From the NCBI GenBank assembly GCA_947167695.1, contig CAMVIX010000006.1, positions 1-46,059 of the forward strand: a stretch of 46,059 nt of DNA, given 5' to 3'. Each line of letters starts with the position of its first letter. The first letter of the stretch is position 1. A program made the position numbers and the translations under genes. This DNA comes from an uncultured Clostridiaceae bacterium (GTDB lineage: Bacteria > Bacillota > Clostridia > TANB77 > CAG-508). The notes beneath the pieces were generated by a model. It was given only the letters and a program-made list of their open reading frames with translations. It was not told where the DNA came from and did not search any database. Shown one piece after another: positions 1-10,778 of the stretch.

Positions 1-2
1 CT

Positions 3-291
3 TTAAATAAAAAGATAAAAAAATCTGAAAAAGAAAAATTAGACATAGATGATAATAATCCAAATTTAATCAATCAAGATTCTGATAAAGACTTAATAAT
101 AAATGAATTAAAAGAAAAGATAAAGTTTTATGAAGAACAACTCAATAAAATGAAAAGGAAATAATAATTTTAAGATACTTCAAGGACAAAACTCAAGCAC
201 AGGTTGCTAAGATCCTTGGAATATCACAAGTGCAAGTATCCAGAATAGAAAAAAGAATATTAAATAATATGAAGTTGAAGTTGGTCTGTTA
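3..291 (+). CDS. Sporulation-type sigma-70 factor, C-terminal part (partial, frame disrupted)
   Basis: The window opens inside this gene. Positions 149-291 encode a clear sigma region 4 helix-turn-helix (ILRYFKDKTQAQVAKILG, then ISQVQVSRIEKRIL), the form found in SigF/SigG-type sporulation sigma factors. The preceding open frame (3-164) is lysine- and asparagine-rich and ends LNKMKRK-stop. A -1 change at the AAAAGGAA run near 153-159 would join it as LNKMKREIIILRYF, the expected length for the start of region 4. This shift is not the CGG type seen elsewhere in the window. It could be a sequencing error, a real -1 shift or a decayed gene. The gene lies 12 bp before spoIID, which fits a sporulation role. 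Which sigma factor this is cannot be settled from the fragment. Confidence 0.6.
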
Positions 292-303
292 GGAGGAAAA
301 ATT

Positions 304-1279
304 ATGAGAAAAGTAATTCTTATATATATAGGACTAATTTTTTTATGCTTTTTATTGCCAGCTGTTCTTACTAGCCCATTTGAACAAACAAGTAGCATAG
401 TAAAGAATAATGAACAAATAGAAACACAAAAAACACATACCATAAAACTATTTCATACTGCAAATGATACAGTAGAAGAAATGAATTTAGAGGAATATTT
501 ATATGGAGTAGTATCAGCGGAAATGCCTGCCAGCTATGCAGAAGAAGCTTTAAAAGCACAAGCAATAGTTGCAAGAACATATACTATATACAAAGAAAAA
601 AACGATCCGGTAAAACACGGCGAAGCAAGCATTTGTGATAATTCTAGTTGCTGCCAAGCCTGGATTTCAAAGGAGGACAGGCTAGCTAAATGGGATGAAG
701 ATAAGAAAAACGAATACTGGAATAAAATTGTATCGGCAGTAGATAGTACAAAAGGGAAAATTATTATGTATGAGGGAGAGCCTATAAATGCTTTCTTTCA
801 CTCAAATAGTGGAGGAACAACAGAAGCACCTGTCAATGTATGGCGGGGGAACTGGGTACCCATATTTACAAACGGTTGCAACTGCTGGAGAAGACGCCTA
901 TTCTCAATACAAATCAGAAATATCTTTAACAAAAATGGAAGTAGTAGAAAAATTAAAACAAAATCATCCGGAAGCAGAGATAAATTTTGATTTAGCTGAT
1001 TGGATAGAAATTAAAGAATATACGGATGGAGGAAGAGTAAAAACTCTTAGAATAGGAAACGTAAATTTATCAGGTGTAGAAGCTAGAACAACTTTTGGAC
1101 TTAAGTCTGCAAATTTTACGGCAAAACTAGATGGAGACAATGTAAAATTTAGTGTAATAGGCTATGGGCATGGTGTAGGTATGAGCCAGACAGGTGCAGA
1201 TGCTCTCGCAAAGCAAGGAAAGACAGCTGAAGAAATTATTCATCATTTTTATATTGGAGTAAAAATTGAAAATTACTGA
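304..1279 (+). CDS. spoIID: Stage II sporulation protein D (SpoIID), read through one CGGG quadruplet
   Basis: SpoIID is the lytic transglycosylase that, with SpoIIM and SpoIIP, thins septal peptidoglycan during engulfment of the forespore. A membrane anchor lies at residues 4-22. The catalytic-domain motif EEYLYGVVSAEMP is at residues 63-75, with the likely catalytic glutamate at residue 73. FHSNSGGTTEAP and GYGHGVGMSQTGA follow. The ATG at 304 has an AGGAGG site 8 bp upstream. The frame breaks at 844-846: in-frame TGG CGG GGG would run to a stop at 990, but skipping the C gives VWGGTGYPYLQTVATAGEDAYS and restores the conserved C-terminus. The corrected product is 324 residues, normal for the family. 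spoIIQ follows 53 bp downstream. Confidence 0.93.
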
Positions 1280-1332
1280 ATAAATTTAATAAGAATGGAA
1301 ATAATTAACTTAAAATAAAATTTAGGAGGAAA

Positions 1333-2139
1333 ATGATGAGAAGAAATGCAAGACCACGAAATGATGATATTGTTTTTAGAAATTTAATGTTCTGGGCTGG
1401 AGCGGTTTTATTATTAGCAGTAGTTGCTTTTGGAATAACTTATGCAATATATAGTAGTAAGGTAAAAAATGAAGCAAGAGTAAGTGAGCTCAATTCGAGA
1501 ATGATAGGTGAGTTAGTTCCAAGTTTGCAAACGGAGGAAAATGAAGAAGTCCAGTCTGCAAGTTCTTCAATTGGAAAAACAGTGGAACAGGTGCAAGAAA
1601 ATATCCTAAATGATGAAAAAACTGCAGAAGAAGTAGTAGAAAAAAAGGTAGAAGAAAATGTAGAAAGTGAATCGGCAGAAGAGCAAATTACTGAAAGTAA
1701 ACCAGAGCCAACTATAACACCTAAAGGAGAGCTAAATTTTAAAATGCCAGTAGAGGGAGAAATAGTAAAAGAATTTGCTAAAGAGAATTTAGTATATTCA
1801 GAAACATTAAAAGAATGGATAACACATACAGGAGTTGACATTAAAGCAGATAAAACAACTGTAGTAAAAGTAGCAGAAGATGGAACTGTAAAGTCAATAA
1901 AAAATGACCCAAGATATGGAATAACAGTAATAGTTGAACATAGTAATGGATTTAAAACTGTATATTCAAACTTACTTACAGCAGAATTCGTATCAGAGGG
2001 AGAAAGTATAAAGCAAGGACAGACAGTAGGAACAGTTGGAACAAGCGCGAATTTTGAGGTAGCAGATGAGTCACATCTTCATTTTGAAGTATGGAAAGAT
2101 GGAGAAGCGGTAGATCCTACCTTATATGTAAAAGATTAA
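1333..2139 (+). CDS. spoIIQ: Stage II sporulation protein Q (SpoIIQ), M23/LytM domain
   Basis: SpoIIQ is the forespore membrane partner of SpoIIIAH in the channel that joins mother cell and forespore. The protein has one membrane segment at residues about 19-41, an acidic low-complexity linker (60-130) and a C-terminal LytM domain. Both halves of the zinc site are present, HTGVD (H165, D169) and HLHFE (H248, H250), as in clostridial SpoIIQ; the Bacillus subtilis protein lost this site. Two ATGs are adjacent. The second, at 1336, sits 6 bp from AGGAGG and may be the true start. Its position behind spoIID is the usual one. A strong terminator follows directly. Confidence 0.92.
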   Translation: MMRRNARPRNDDIVFRNLMFWAGAVLLLAVVAFGITYAIYSSKVKNEARVSELNSRMIGELVPSLQTEENEEVQSASSSIGKTVEQVQENILNDEKTAEEVVEKKVEENVESESAEEQITESKPEPTITPKGELNFKMPVEGEIVKEFAKENLVYSETLKEWITHTGVDIKADKTTVVKVAEDGTVKSIKNDPRYGITVIVEHSNGFKTVYSNLLTAEFVSEGESIKQGQTVGTVGTSANFEVADESHLHFEVWKDGEAVDPTLYVKD

Positions 2140-2140
2140 A

Positions 2141-2178
2141 AACAAAACAGACATGCATTTTTAGCATGTCTGTTTTGT
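2141..2178. terminator. Bidirectional terminator between spoIIQ and the LRV gene
   Basis: A 15-bp stem (aacaaaacagacatgc pairing with gcatgtctgttttgt) surrounds a short AT loop. A-runs and T-runs on the two sides let it stop both the spoIIQ transcript and the convergent gene at 2161-2667. It overlaps the C-terminal codons of the latter. Confidence 0.8.
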
Positions 2179-2667
2179 CTTATCATGATTAGTATTACCA
2201 ACGGTTTTCGATCTAATTTTGGATTCCGCACTAAATCTAACATTTTCCTCAGGGTCTTTGGCAAGTATAGCTAAAACGTCTACAGGAGTAGAGTCATTTA
2301 AAGCTACCATATAGCGAACCTGCGGATCCAAGCTTTTTGCCAGAATTGACAAAAGTCTTGGAGAAGCATTTTTACTCCGTGCAACTGCATAGTGTAAATA
2401 TGAATACTTTTCTCCAGCAAATAATTCCAAAACTGATGAAGGAGTTCTGGGGTTATATGCTACAGATAAACATACACTAGGGGCTGAATCTTTAGCTAGT
2501 CGTGCTAAAACATTAGATGTTACATTAGGATTACTTGCAACTGCAACCCGAAGACTAACGTCTTCACTTTGAGAAAATTGTTCAAGCTTGTGCAAGTCTT
2601 TAAGTGAACTTACATAGCTAACCCGCTCGTCAGCGGAAAGTAGACGAAAATGATTTGGCCTCCTCAT
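2161..2667 (-). CDS. Leucine-rich-repeat-variant (LRV) protein, copy 1
   Basis: This 168-residue protein is made of about five 24-residue helical repeats of the type LAKDxxxxVRxxVAxNPxTPxxVLxxLA (for example at residues about 33-56, 57-80 and 105-128), matching the LRV family. There is no N-terminal iron-sulphur cysteine cluster, signal peptide or membrane segment, so it is probably a cytosolic protein-binding scaffold of unknown function. It is a paralogue of the gene at 2835-3317, with a similar leader and start region. It contains two in-frame CGG codons (2623-2625 and 2377-2379) that make sense only as ordinary arginine, unlike the core genes of this window. That may mean recent transfer. 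Confidence 0.75.
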   Translation of the reverse strand: MRRPNHFRLLSADERVSYVSSLKDLHKLEQFSQSEDVSLRVAVASNPNVTSNVLARLAKDSAPSVCLSVAYNPRTPSSVLELFAGEKYSYLHYAVARSKNASPRLLSILAKSLDPQVRYMVALNDSTPVDVLAILAKDPEENVRFSAESKIRSKTVGNTNHDKTKQTC

Positions 2668-2753
2668 GATAATACACCTCCTTAGTAGTTACTAGTAAAA
2701 GGTTATAATAAAATAAGCTATCGCTACTCCTACTTGAGGATTAGGCTAATTAA

Positions 2754-2782
2754 ATTATAACATGATAATTAAATAGTGTCAA
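2754..2782 (-). promoter_or_regulatory. Sigma-A promoter of LRV gene 1
   Basis: On the minus strand TTGACA (2777-2782) and TATAAT (2754-2759) are separated by exactly 17 bp. About 75 bases of leader follow before the start codon at 2667, with AAGGAGG near 2680. Parts of the leader (CCTC-AG--GGAGTA---ATAGCT and ACTACTAAGGAGG) recur upstream of LRV gene 2. Confidence 0.85.
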
Positions 2783-2785
2783 ACT

Positions 2786-2815
2786 AAAGTGGACAGGTTT
2801 TACCCTGCCCACTTT
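2786..2815 (-). terminator. Terminator of LRV gene 2
   Basis: A 12-bp stem with one mismatch (aaagtggacagg against cctgcccacttt) lies 20 bp past the stop of the minus-strand gene at 2835-3317. It belongs to the GGACAG-core palindromes found at several gene ends in this window. Confidence 0.65.
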
Positions 2816-2834
2816 ATAAATTCATCATAGTTAT

Positions 2835-3317
2835 TCAACTAACATGAATATTCATCATTGATTCAAAAGTTTCCATTGCAGCTTCGCGAACTGCTTCAAC
2901 ATCATCATAAAGAAGATAAACCAAAGCATCATTATACGAATTTACATTTTTGGCTAAAGCATAACGAACATACCAGCACGGATCATCTAAAAGATAGGCC
3001 AAGGTATCTGGAGGTGTCCTTTTATTATTTGCAGTTGCAATGCAAACATTGAAATTAGAATCGCCAGCGAGTGTTGAAAGAATATAAGGTTCTGTAGATT
3101 CACTATCGGCCACTGCACAGCGAACGCGACTATCACGATCATGAGCGAGCATTAATCTAGTGTGAAAAAGCGCACATGGATTATATGCTACTTCAACACG
3201 CACTTCATAGTCCTTATCAAGAGCAAGTCTTGACAATTCTGATGGAATAATTAGACCTTTTGCATACTCAATCCGTTCCTCCAAAGAGAGTTTCATGAAA
3301 TCAATGATTCCAACCAT
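2835..3317 (-). CDS. Leucine-rich-repeat-variant (LRV) protein, copy 2
   Basis: This 160-residue protein consists of LRV-type helical repeats (LALDKDYEVRVEVAYNP, LAHDRDSRVRCAVAD, LAGDSNFNVCIATANNKRTPPDTLAYLLDDPCWYVRYALAKN). It is a diverged paralogue of the preceding gene, and the N-termini align (LSLEERIEYAKGL with LSADERVSYVSSL). The arginine in this alignment is encoded by in-frame CGG in both genes (3273-3275 here), so no shift occurs here. There is no signal peptide or membrane segment. Function is unknown; a protein-binding role is the natural guess. It has its own promoter and terminator. Confidence 0.75.
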   Translation of the reverse strand: MVGIIDFMKLSLEERIEYAKGLIIPSELSRLALDKDYEVRVEVAYNPCALFHTRLMLAHDRDSRVRCAVADSESTEPYILSTLAGDSNFNVCIATANNKRTPPDTLAYLLDDPCWYVRYALAKNVNSYNDALVYLLYDDVEAVREAAMETFESMMNIHVS

Positions 3318-3401
3318 GATGATACCTCCTTAGTAGTCACTAATACGGAGTAAGAAACATATGAGCTATTATTACTCCCGCTCGAGGGATAGAATATTTG
3401 A

Positions 3402-3430
3402 ATTATATCACGGTGAAAAAGTAAAGTCAA
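3402..3430 (-). promoter_or_regulatory. Sigma-A promoter of LRV gene 2
   Basis: Minus-strand TTGACT (3425-3430) and TATAAT (3402-3407) have a 17-bp spacer. The leader from about 3395 to 3318 ends in ACTACTAAGGAGG, which is identical to the end of the leader of LRV gene 1. Confidence 0.85.
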
Positions 3431-3436
3431 TGTTTG

Positions 3437-3865
3437 CTACAACCATTCTTTTAGTTTTTCTACTTGATGTTCTTGTTCTTGGACAAAGTCATCTAGAGTT
3501 TGACGTGTATCGTTTGATATATCTGGATACTGGTTATAAAGTTTCCTTCCTTTGATAATTCCCATGGTTGTTCCGGTTATAAGCATTTCAGCAATATGAG
3601 AATTGCTTTTATCTGTGATGGTGCTCATTTGAATGTTAGTCCACCCCATAATTCTTTGACCAGCAGGGGTGTCGTCTCCTTGCTTCCCAGATGCCTCTAA
3701 GCCGTTATTAACTCTATCTAATAAACTACCGTACTGATTATATTGATCATCTAAAACCTGCTTAAAGGCTTGGTCACCAACTTTCGAGCTGACAACGGAA
3801 ATAGACTCCATACCCATAACTAAACCTTTATGAATTTCATTTAAAACAACAGTATTTTCATCCAT
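3437..3865 (-). CDS. Hypothetical helical-bundle (ferritin-like fold) protein
   Basis: This 142-residue protein is predicted all alpha-helical with no membrane segment. It begins MDENTVVLNEIHKGLVMGMESISVVSSKV and contains TDKSNSHIAEMLITGTTMGIIKG. It resembles a small family common in Clostridia with a four-helix, ferritin-like arrangement, but I cannot assign a function and see no complete metal-binding ExxH pair set. AAAGGAGG precedes the ATG at 3865. It is divergent from addA. Function unknown. Confidence 0.6.
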   Translation of the reverse strand: MDENTVVLNEIHKGLVMGMESISVVSSKVGDQAFKQVLDDQYNQYGSLLDRVNNGLEASGKQGDDTPAGQRIMGWTNIQMSTITDKSNSHIAEMLITGTTMGIIKGRKLYNQYPDISNDTRQTLDDFVQEQEHQVEKLKEWL

Positions 3866-3892
3866 ACATAATTCCTCCTTTTTAAGTTAGTA

Positions 3893-3921
3893 TTTACAAA
3901 TTTTAAAAAAAAATGTATACT
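3893..3921 (+). promoter_or_regulatory. Promoter of addA
   Basis: TTTACA (3893-3898) and TATACT (3916-3921) are separated by 17 bp. They lie just upstream of the AGGAGG site (3933-3938) and the ATG at 3944. Confidence 0.7.
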
Positions 3922-3943
3922 TTATGAAAATAGGAGGAAATAA

Positions 3944-6900
3944 ATGGATTGGACGATAGAACAAAAACAGGCAATTAATTTAAAACGGTAAAAATATGCT
4001 AGTTGCAGCTGCTGCACGGAAGTGGCAAGACTGCTGTTTTGGTTGAGAGAGTTATTAGAAAAATTATAGATGAAAAAATAGATATAGATAGGCTCTTGAT
4101 TGTTACATTTACAAATGCAGCCGCAAGCCAAATGAGAGAAAAAATTTTACAAGCTATTTATGAAAAACTTGAAAAAGAACCTAACAATAGCCATCTGCAA
4201 AGGCAAGTAGTGCTTATGAATAAAGCTAGTATTTCAACAATTCATGCTTTTTGCTTAGAAGTAATTCGAAATCACTTTTACGAAATAGGAATATCTCCGA
4301 ACTTTAGAATGGGAGACACAAGCGAGCTAGAACTTTTAAGACAAGAAACAATTGATGATTTGTTTGAAGAAAAATATGAAGAGAAAGATAAGGACTTTGA
4401 AAAATTAATAGAATGCTATACAAGCTATAGAGGAGATGATGACTTAAAAGAGCTCGTATTTAGAATAGATACATTTGTACAAAGCATGCCATTTCCTGAA
4501 AAATGGCTAACCGAAGCAGTAGGAAGATTTGAGATAAAGAGCAAAGAGGTAAACGACTTTGGAAAAACAACTTGGGGAGAAATTTTATTAGAATCAATAA
4601 AAGAAAAAGTATATAGTTACTGCATGGAATTAGATGTATTAGAAAAAAAACTATTAGCAGAGGGCCTAAACATATTTGCACAGACAATATGTGAAGATAC
4701 TGGAATTATATCAGAATTCAAAAATATAAAAAATTGGGATGATGCACATGAAAAAGCAAATAATATTTCATTTACAAAATGGCCAGTAGATAAAAAAACT
4801 GTATCTAATCTAAAAGATGAGGCGAAAGCAAAAAGAACAGACATAAAAGAAAGCTTTGTAAAAAATATAGAATTAATCAAACTATATTCATCACAAGAGG
4901 CAATAGAGGATATAAGTTTTATGCAACCAATACTTGCTAGCTTAAAAAATCTTGTGCTAGAATTTGAAGAAAAATATAAAATGGCTAAAAAAGAAAAAAA
5001 CATAATAGACTTTCACGATATAGAGCATTTTGCATTACAAATATTAGAAAAGCCTGAGATATCAAGAGAATATCAAGAAAAATACATTGAAATTGCAATA
5101 GACGAATATCAAGATAGCAATTTAATTCAAGACTACCTACTAAATACAATATCACGAGGAAACAACGTATTTATGGTAGGAGATGTAAAGCAAAGTATAT
5201 ATAAATTTAGACAGGCACGTCCTAAACTATTTTTAGACAAATATGAAACATATGGAACAGAAGCAGATGAAGGAATAAAAGTGCTGCTATTTAAGAACTT
5301 TAGAAGCAGAAAAGAAGTAATAGACCTCACAAATAATGTATTTGAAGCAATAATGAGCAAAAAACTGGGTGATATAGATTATACTGAAAAAGAATATTTA
5401 AATCTAGGTGCAAAATATGAACCGCAGGAAGATGAAACAAAAAAGACAGAGCTCCATTTAATAGATACCTCTATAATCGAAGAAGAACAAGATATAGAAA
5501 CTTTAGAAAAAACAGAGCTAGAAGCAAAATTTGTAGTAAAACGTATACATGAGTTATTAAATAGTAATAGTCAGCTTAAATTCAAAGACATTGTAATCTT
5601 ATTAAGAGCACCTAATGATGTAGCTGAAACTTATGAGAAAGAATGTACATTACATGGAATACCGGTATATAGTGATACAAGTAATGTATACCTAGATTCA
5701 ACTGAAATAACAACAATGCTTTCTTTATTAAAAATAATAGATAATCCAAATCAAGACATTCCACTAGTAACAGTTTTACGTAGCCCTATTTTTAGTTTTG
5801 ATGACAATGAGCTAATACAAATAAAATTAAACGACAGGCAAGGAAGCTTTTATAGTGCATTAAAAAAAGCAGGAGAAAATGCAGAAGAACCGCTGAAATC
5901 AAAGGTAAACAGTTTCTTAGAAAATATAAAATCATATAGGAAAAAACAAGAATATATGCCACTTCATGAACTAATATGGTATATATACGAAGAAACAGGT
6001 TATATGTCGTATATAAGTCTTACTACAAATGGAAGTTTGAAAATTGCTAACCTAAAACTGTTATTTGAACGTGCTAAAGACTATGAAAGTGCAAGCTTCA
6101 AAGGCTTATACAACTTCGTACACTATATAGAAAGAATGAAAAAGGGTGGACAAGATTTTGGCTCTGCAAAAATTATAGGGGAAAATGAAAATGTAGTTAG
6201 AATAATGAGTATTCATAAATCTAAAGGCTTAGAATTCCCTGTTGTATTTATATGTGGAATGGGTAAAAATTTTAACTTAAGAGATTTAAATGAAAAAGTG
6301 CTTTTGCACCAAGATATAGGTTTTGGACCTAAATATATAAATTATTCTAGGCAAATAGAATATGATACTTTAGCAAAAGAAGCAATAAAAGAAGTTTCTA
6401 AAAGAGAAGAAATTTCGGAGGAAATGCGCGTGCTGTATGTAGGATTAACACGTGCAAAAGAAAAATTAATATTAGTAGGAACAAGCAAAGAAGTGGAAAA
6501 AGAGCTAGAGGAGAAACAAGAGCTACTTGAAAATTTTAATGAAGAAAAACTGCCTGCTGAGTTAGTTGGAAAATATAGGACATATTTAGATTGGCTAGAA
6601 CTAGTTTATCTAAAGACGAAAAAAGAAGAAAAAGACATTTTAAATTTATTTGTTCATTCTCAGGCAGAAATTGAGAATATAAAGCAAGATGAGAATAAAG
6701 AAGAAACAAAAGAAAAATGTGAAATTACAGAAGAAGAAAAAAACAAATTAAAAGAAGCATTACAATGGAAGTATCCCAAAAAAGAGCTATCACTGATCCC
6801 AAGTAAATCTAGTGTAACTGATATAAAGAAAATATCAGGAGAGCCAAAAGTTTTAGCTGAATGCAACCTTGAAATTCCAGAATTTATGCAAGGAAAGAAG

Positions 6901-7425
6901 AAGCTTACAGGTGCTCAAAAAGGGACAATAATGCATTTTATATTACAAAAAATGGATTTAAAGAAAAATTATACAAAACAGGCTTTGCAAGATTTTGTAA
7001 ATGAATTAGTATTAAAAAAGTTGTTAACAGAGCAAGAAGCGGATAGTATTAACATAGGCAAAATAGAGAAATTTTTAAATTCAAATCTTGCACAAAGTTT
7101 AAAAGACGCGGCAAAAATCTACAAAGAAAAGCCATTTTATTTGTATATGCCTGCAAAAGAAGTTTTTGGTGGAGAAACGGAAGAAAAAGTAGTAGTACAA
7201 GGTATAATTGACTTGTATTATATAGATAAAAATGGAGAAATTGTACTTGTAGATTATAAAACAGACTATGTAGAAAATGGTGATGAAACTGTTTTGGTCG
7301 AAAAGTACAAAGCACAAATACAAACATATAAAAAGGCAATAGAACAAGCAACAGGCAAGGAAGTGGCAAAGTCATATATTTATTCATTGTATTTAGACAG
7401 AGAAATTGCTATAAATTTTGATTAG
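3944..7425 (+). CDS. addA: ATP-dependent helicase/nuclease subunit A (AddA), read through CGGT and CGGA quadruplets
   Basis: AddA is the helicase-nuclease subunit of AddAB, which resects double-strand DNA ends for recombination. The ATG at 3944 has an ideal AGGAGG. In-frame CGG at 3986-3988 is followed at once by TAA, and a second CGG lies at 4017-4019. Passing over the C at both gives WTIEQKQAINLKGKNMLV then [15 protein letters not shown], which matches the family N-terminus and Walker A residue for residue in spacing (Gly15 and Gly25). Other motifs include DEYQDSN, VGDVKQSIYKFRQARP, IHKSKGLEFPVVF, VLYVGLTRAKEKL and the C-terminal nuclease GIIDLYY...LVDYKTD. The corrected product is 1159 residues, normal length. 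No other in-frame CGG occurs. addB is not adjacent in this window. Confidence 0.95.
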
Positions 7426-7446
7426 TGGATAATATTTTTTATAGCA

Positions 7447-7590
7447 ATAGACGAAATATAGAAATTTTTCAGTTGAAACTGCGGACGCTCTGCTATTTTT
7501 TGCAATCAAATTTGAAACAGGTTTATAACCTGCTCCAAATTTGTGCAAAAAACACCTCATTTCACCTGAAAAATTCTGTATTTCGTCTAT
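7447..7590. repeat. 144-bp palindromic MITE-like element, copy 1
   Basis: An imperfect inverted repeat begins with atagacgaaatatag and ends with its complement. The core contains gaaactgcggacgctctgc and caggtttataacctg. Two more copies are at 19271-19414 (inverted) and 35863-36007. It lies right after the addA stop and may also act as a terminator. There is no coding capacity. Confidence 0.85.
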
Positions 7591-7626
7591 TAACAATAAC
7601 TTCCGAAATAAACAATTAACATAAAA

Positions 7627-7655
7627 TTGACTTTTCAAAATAAATTTGATACAAT
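7627..7655 (+). promoter_or_regulatory. Promoter of the membrane protein at 7681
   Basis: TTGACT (7627-7632), a 17-bp spacer and TACAAT (7650-7655). The start codon is 25 bp downstream behind GGAGG. Confidence 0.75.
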
Positions 7656-7680
7656 TAAATAGTAATGTGGAGGAAAATTT

Positions 7681-8199
7681 ATGAAAAGAATGAAAACCTT
7701 TCTAATATATTTATTGCTTGTTTTAGCAATTGTAGGTTTAACCGATATAATAGCAAAATTATTATTAGAAACAAATTATAAAGATATAACAAAATATGAA
7801 ATAGCAACTACATCCCCTGAAATAAAAGTAGAAGAAGCCAAAGCAACAAAGGTAAATGGCAGAATTAAAGGAACAGTTACAAATAAAACAGAAAATTTTA
7901 TGGAAGATGTATTTGTTAAAGTTGAACTAAGAAGCAAAACAAATCATGCACGTGGAACAGAGTTTATTAAGCTAGGAAATTTCCAACCAAATCAAAAGAA
8001 AAATTTTGCATTAAGCTTTAAATATGCAGATGTGGATAATTTTATAATTAGCACAACAAATGCAGAAGAAAAGACAGAGGAAAAAATAGATCCATTTATC
8101 GAAAATGTAAAAAAATACTACCCTATAGTAAGACTTGCCGTTTGGTGTGTAACACCAGCTTTCTACTTCTTACCATTGTTTTTATTTACTGGAAGATAA
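7681..8199 (+). CDS. Hypothetical protein with two membrane segments and an extracytoplasmic domain
   Basis: This 172-residue protein has an N-terminal membrane segment (about 5-27), an extracytoplasmic beta-rich domain (about 45-130; VNGRIKGTVTNKTENFMEDVFVKVEL...FQPNQKKNFALSF) and a C-terminal membrane segment (about 146-170). The middle part resembles the FxLYD-type beta-sandwich of bacterial surface proteins, where a tether domain handles an unfixed ligand; this is a weak likeness only. It has its own promoter and a GTGGAGG site. Function is not recognised. Confidence 0.6.
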   Translation: MKRMKTFLIYLLLVLAIVGLTDIIAKLLLETNYKDITKYEIATTSPEIKVEEAKATKVNGRIKGTVTNKTENFMEDVFVKVELRSKTNHARGTEFIKLGNFQPNQKKNFALSFKYADVDNFIISTTNAEEKTEEKIDPFIENVKKYYPIVRLAVWCVTPAFYFLPLFLFTGR

Positions 8200-8234
8200 A
8201 ATGTGATAATTTTGTGAAATTTTATAAAAAACTA

Positions 8235-8263
8235 TTGACATTTTATTAAAATGGTTATAAATT
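8235..8263 (+). promoter_or_regulatory. groESL promoter
   Basis: TTGACA (8235-8240) is followed after 15-17 bp by an AT-rich -10 (TATAAA at 8256 or TAAATT at 8258). The HrcA-type operator begins 2 bp later, so the start point falls within the operator. Confidence 0.8.
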
Positions 8264-8264
8264 A

Positions 8265-8291
8265 TTAGCAGTCGTTAAAATCGACTGCTAA
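8265..8291. promoter_or_regulatory. Variant CIRCE operator (HrcA binding site) of groESL
   Basis: A perfect 9-9-9 inverted repeat: TTAGCAGTC, nine bases, GACTGCTAA. The canonical CIRCE is TTAGCACTC-N9-GAGTGCTAA. Both half-sites carry the same C-to-G change at the seventh base, so symmetry is kept. By position and form it is the HrcA repressor site for heat-shock control. hrcA itself is not in this window. Confidence 0.88.
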
Positions 8292-8316
8292 TTTTTCATA
8301 AATAAGGAGGAGATAG

Positions 8317-10306
<1,990 letters not shown>

Positions 10307-10350
10307 AAGATTAATAAATATTTAATAGTGAATGGTGAATAGTAAATATA

Positions 10351-10381
10351 AAAACCGGTTTTCAATGAAAACCGGTTTTTT
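10351..10381 (+). terminator. groESL terminator
   Basis: The stem aaaaccggtttt/aaaaccggtttt with a CAATG loop and a run of T. Just upstream, 10325-10345 carries a short piece of the 'gtgaatggtgaatagt' repeat that flanks both tRNA-Gly genes. Confidence 0.85.
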
Positions 10382-10386
10382 GTCGT

Positions 10387-10614
10387 TTAGGTGTCGAGCA
10401 ACCCAAGATTGTATAAATCTTGCTCAATTTGAGCATTCGTCAATGGCGTAAGATTTTTGTCTTTGGGAAATTTTAAATCAAATATTGCTTGTTCAAGATT
10501 TTGCCTTCTGCCCAAAACTATTGTTGAATGAGGATGAATTTCACATTCAATTTGGGCATATGCTTTTTCCCGGTGTCTTGACAGTTTACGCTTGACTTCA
10601 GAATCGTACGACAA
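10387..10614 (-). CDS. Hypothetical 75-residue protein, TTG start
   Basis: A small, charged, soluble protein (EVKRKLSRHREKAYAQIECE...PLTNAQIEQDLYNLGLLDT). A TTG at 10614 lies 7 bp after GGAGG and is the best start. In-frame CGG at 10570-10572 reads as arginine (SRHREKAY); a shift there would end the protein after about 30 residues. I recognise no family. It sits alone on the minus strand, convergent with groEL. Confidence 0.5.
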   Translation of the reverse strand: MSYDSEVKRKLSRHREKAYAQIECEIHPHSTIVLGRRQNLEQAIFDLKFPKDKNLTPLTNAQIEQDLYNLGLLDT

Positions 10615-10700
10615 AATGAATTCCTCCCTTTCGGTAAGTATTTAATTAATTATACCATAAAACACCCAAGTTTAGCAACTAATTTAAACAATTATAGAGG

Positions 10701-10758
10701 CAGGATTTAGTAATTAAGGGACAGTTTTATAAAACTGTCCCTTAATTACTAAATCCTG
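10701..10758. repeat. Perfect 29-bp inverted repeat, probable terminator of the Lon-like gene
   Basis: Two perfect 29-base arms meet at the centre (aagggacagtttta followed by its complement). It lies 20 bp past the stop of the minus-strand protease gene. It belongs to the same GGGACAG-core palindromes as 19213, 28024 and 42614. Confidence 0.75.
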
Positions 10759-10778
10759 TTCATATTTGTATAAAATTT

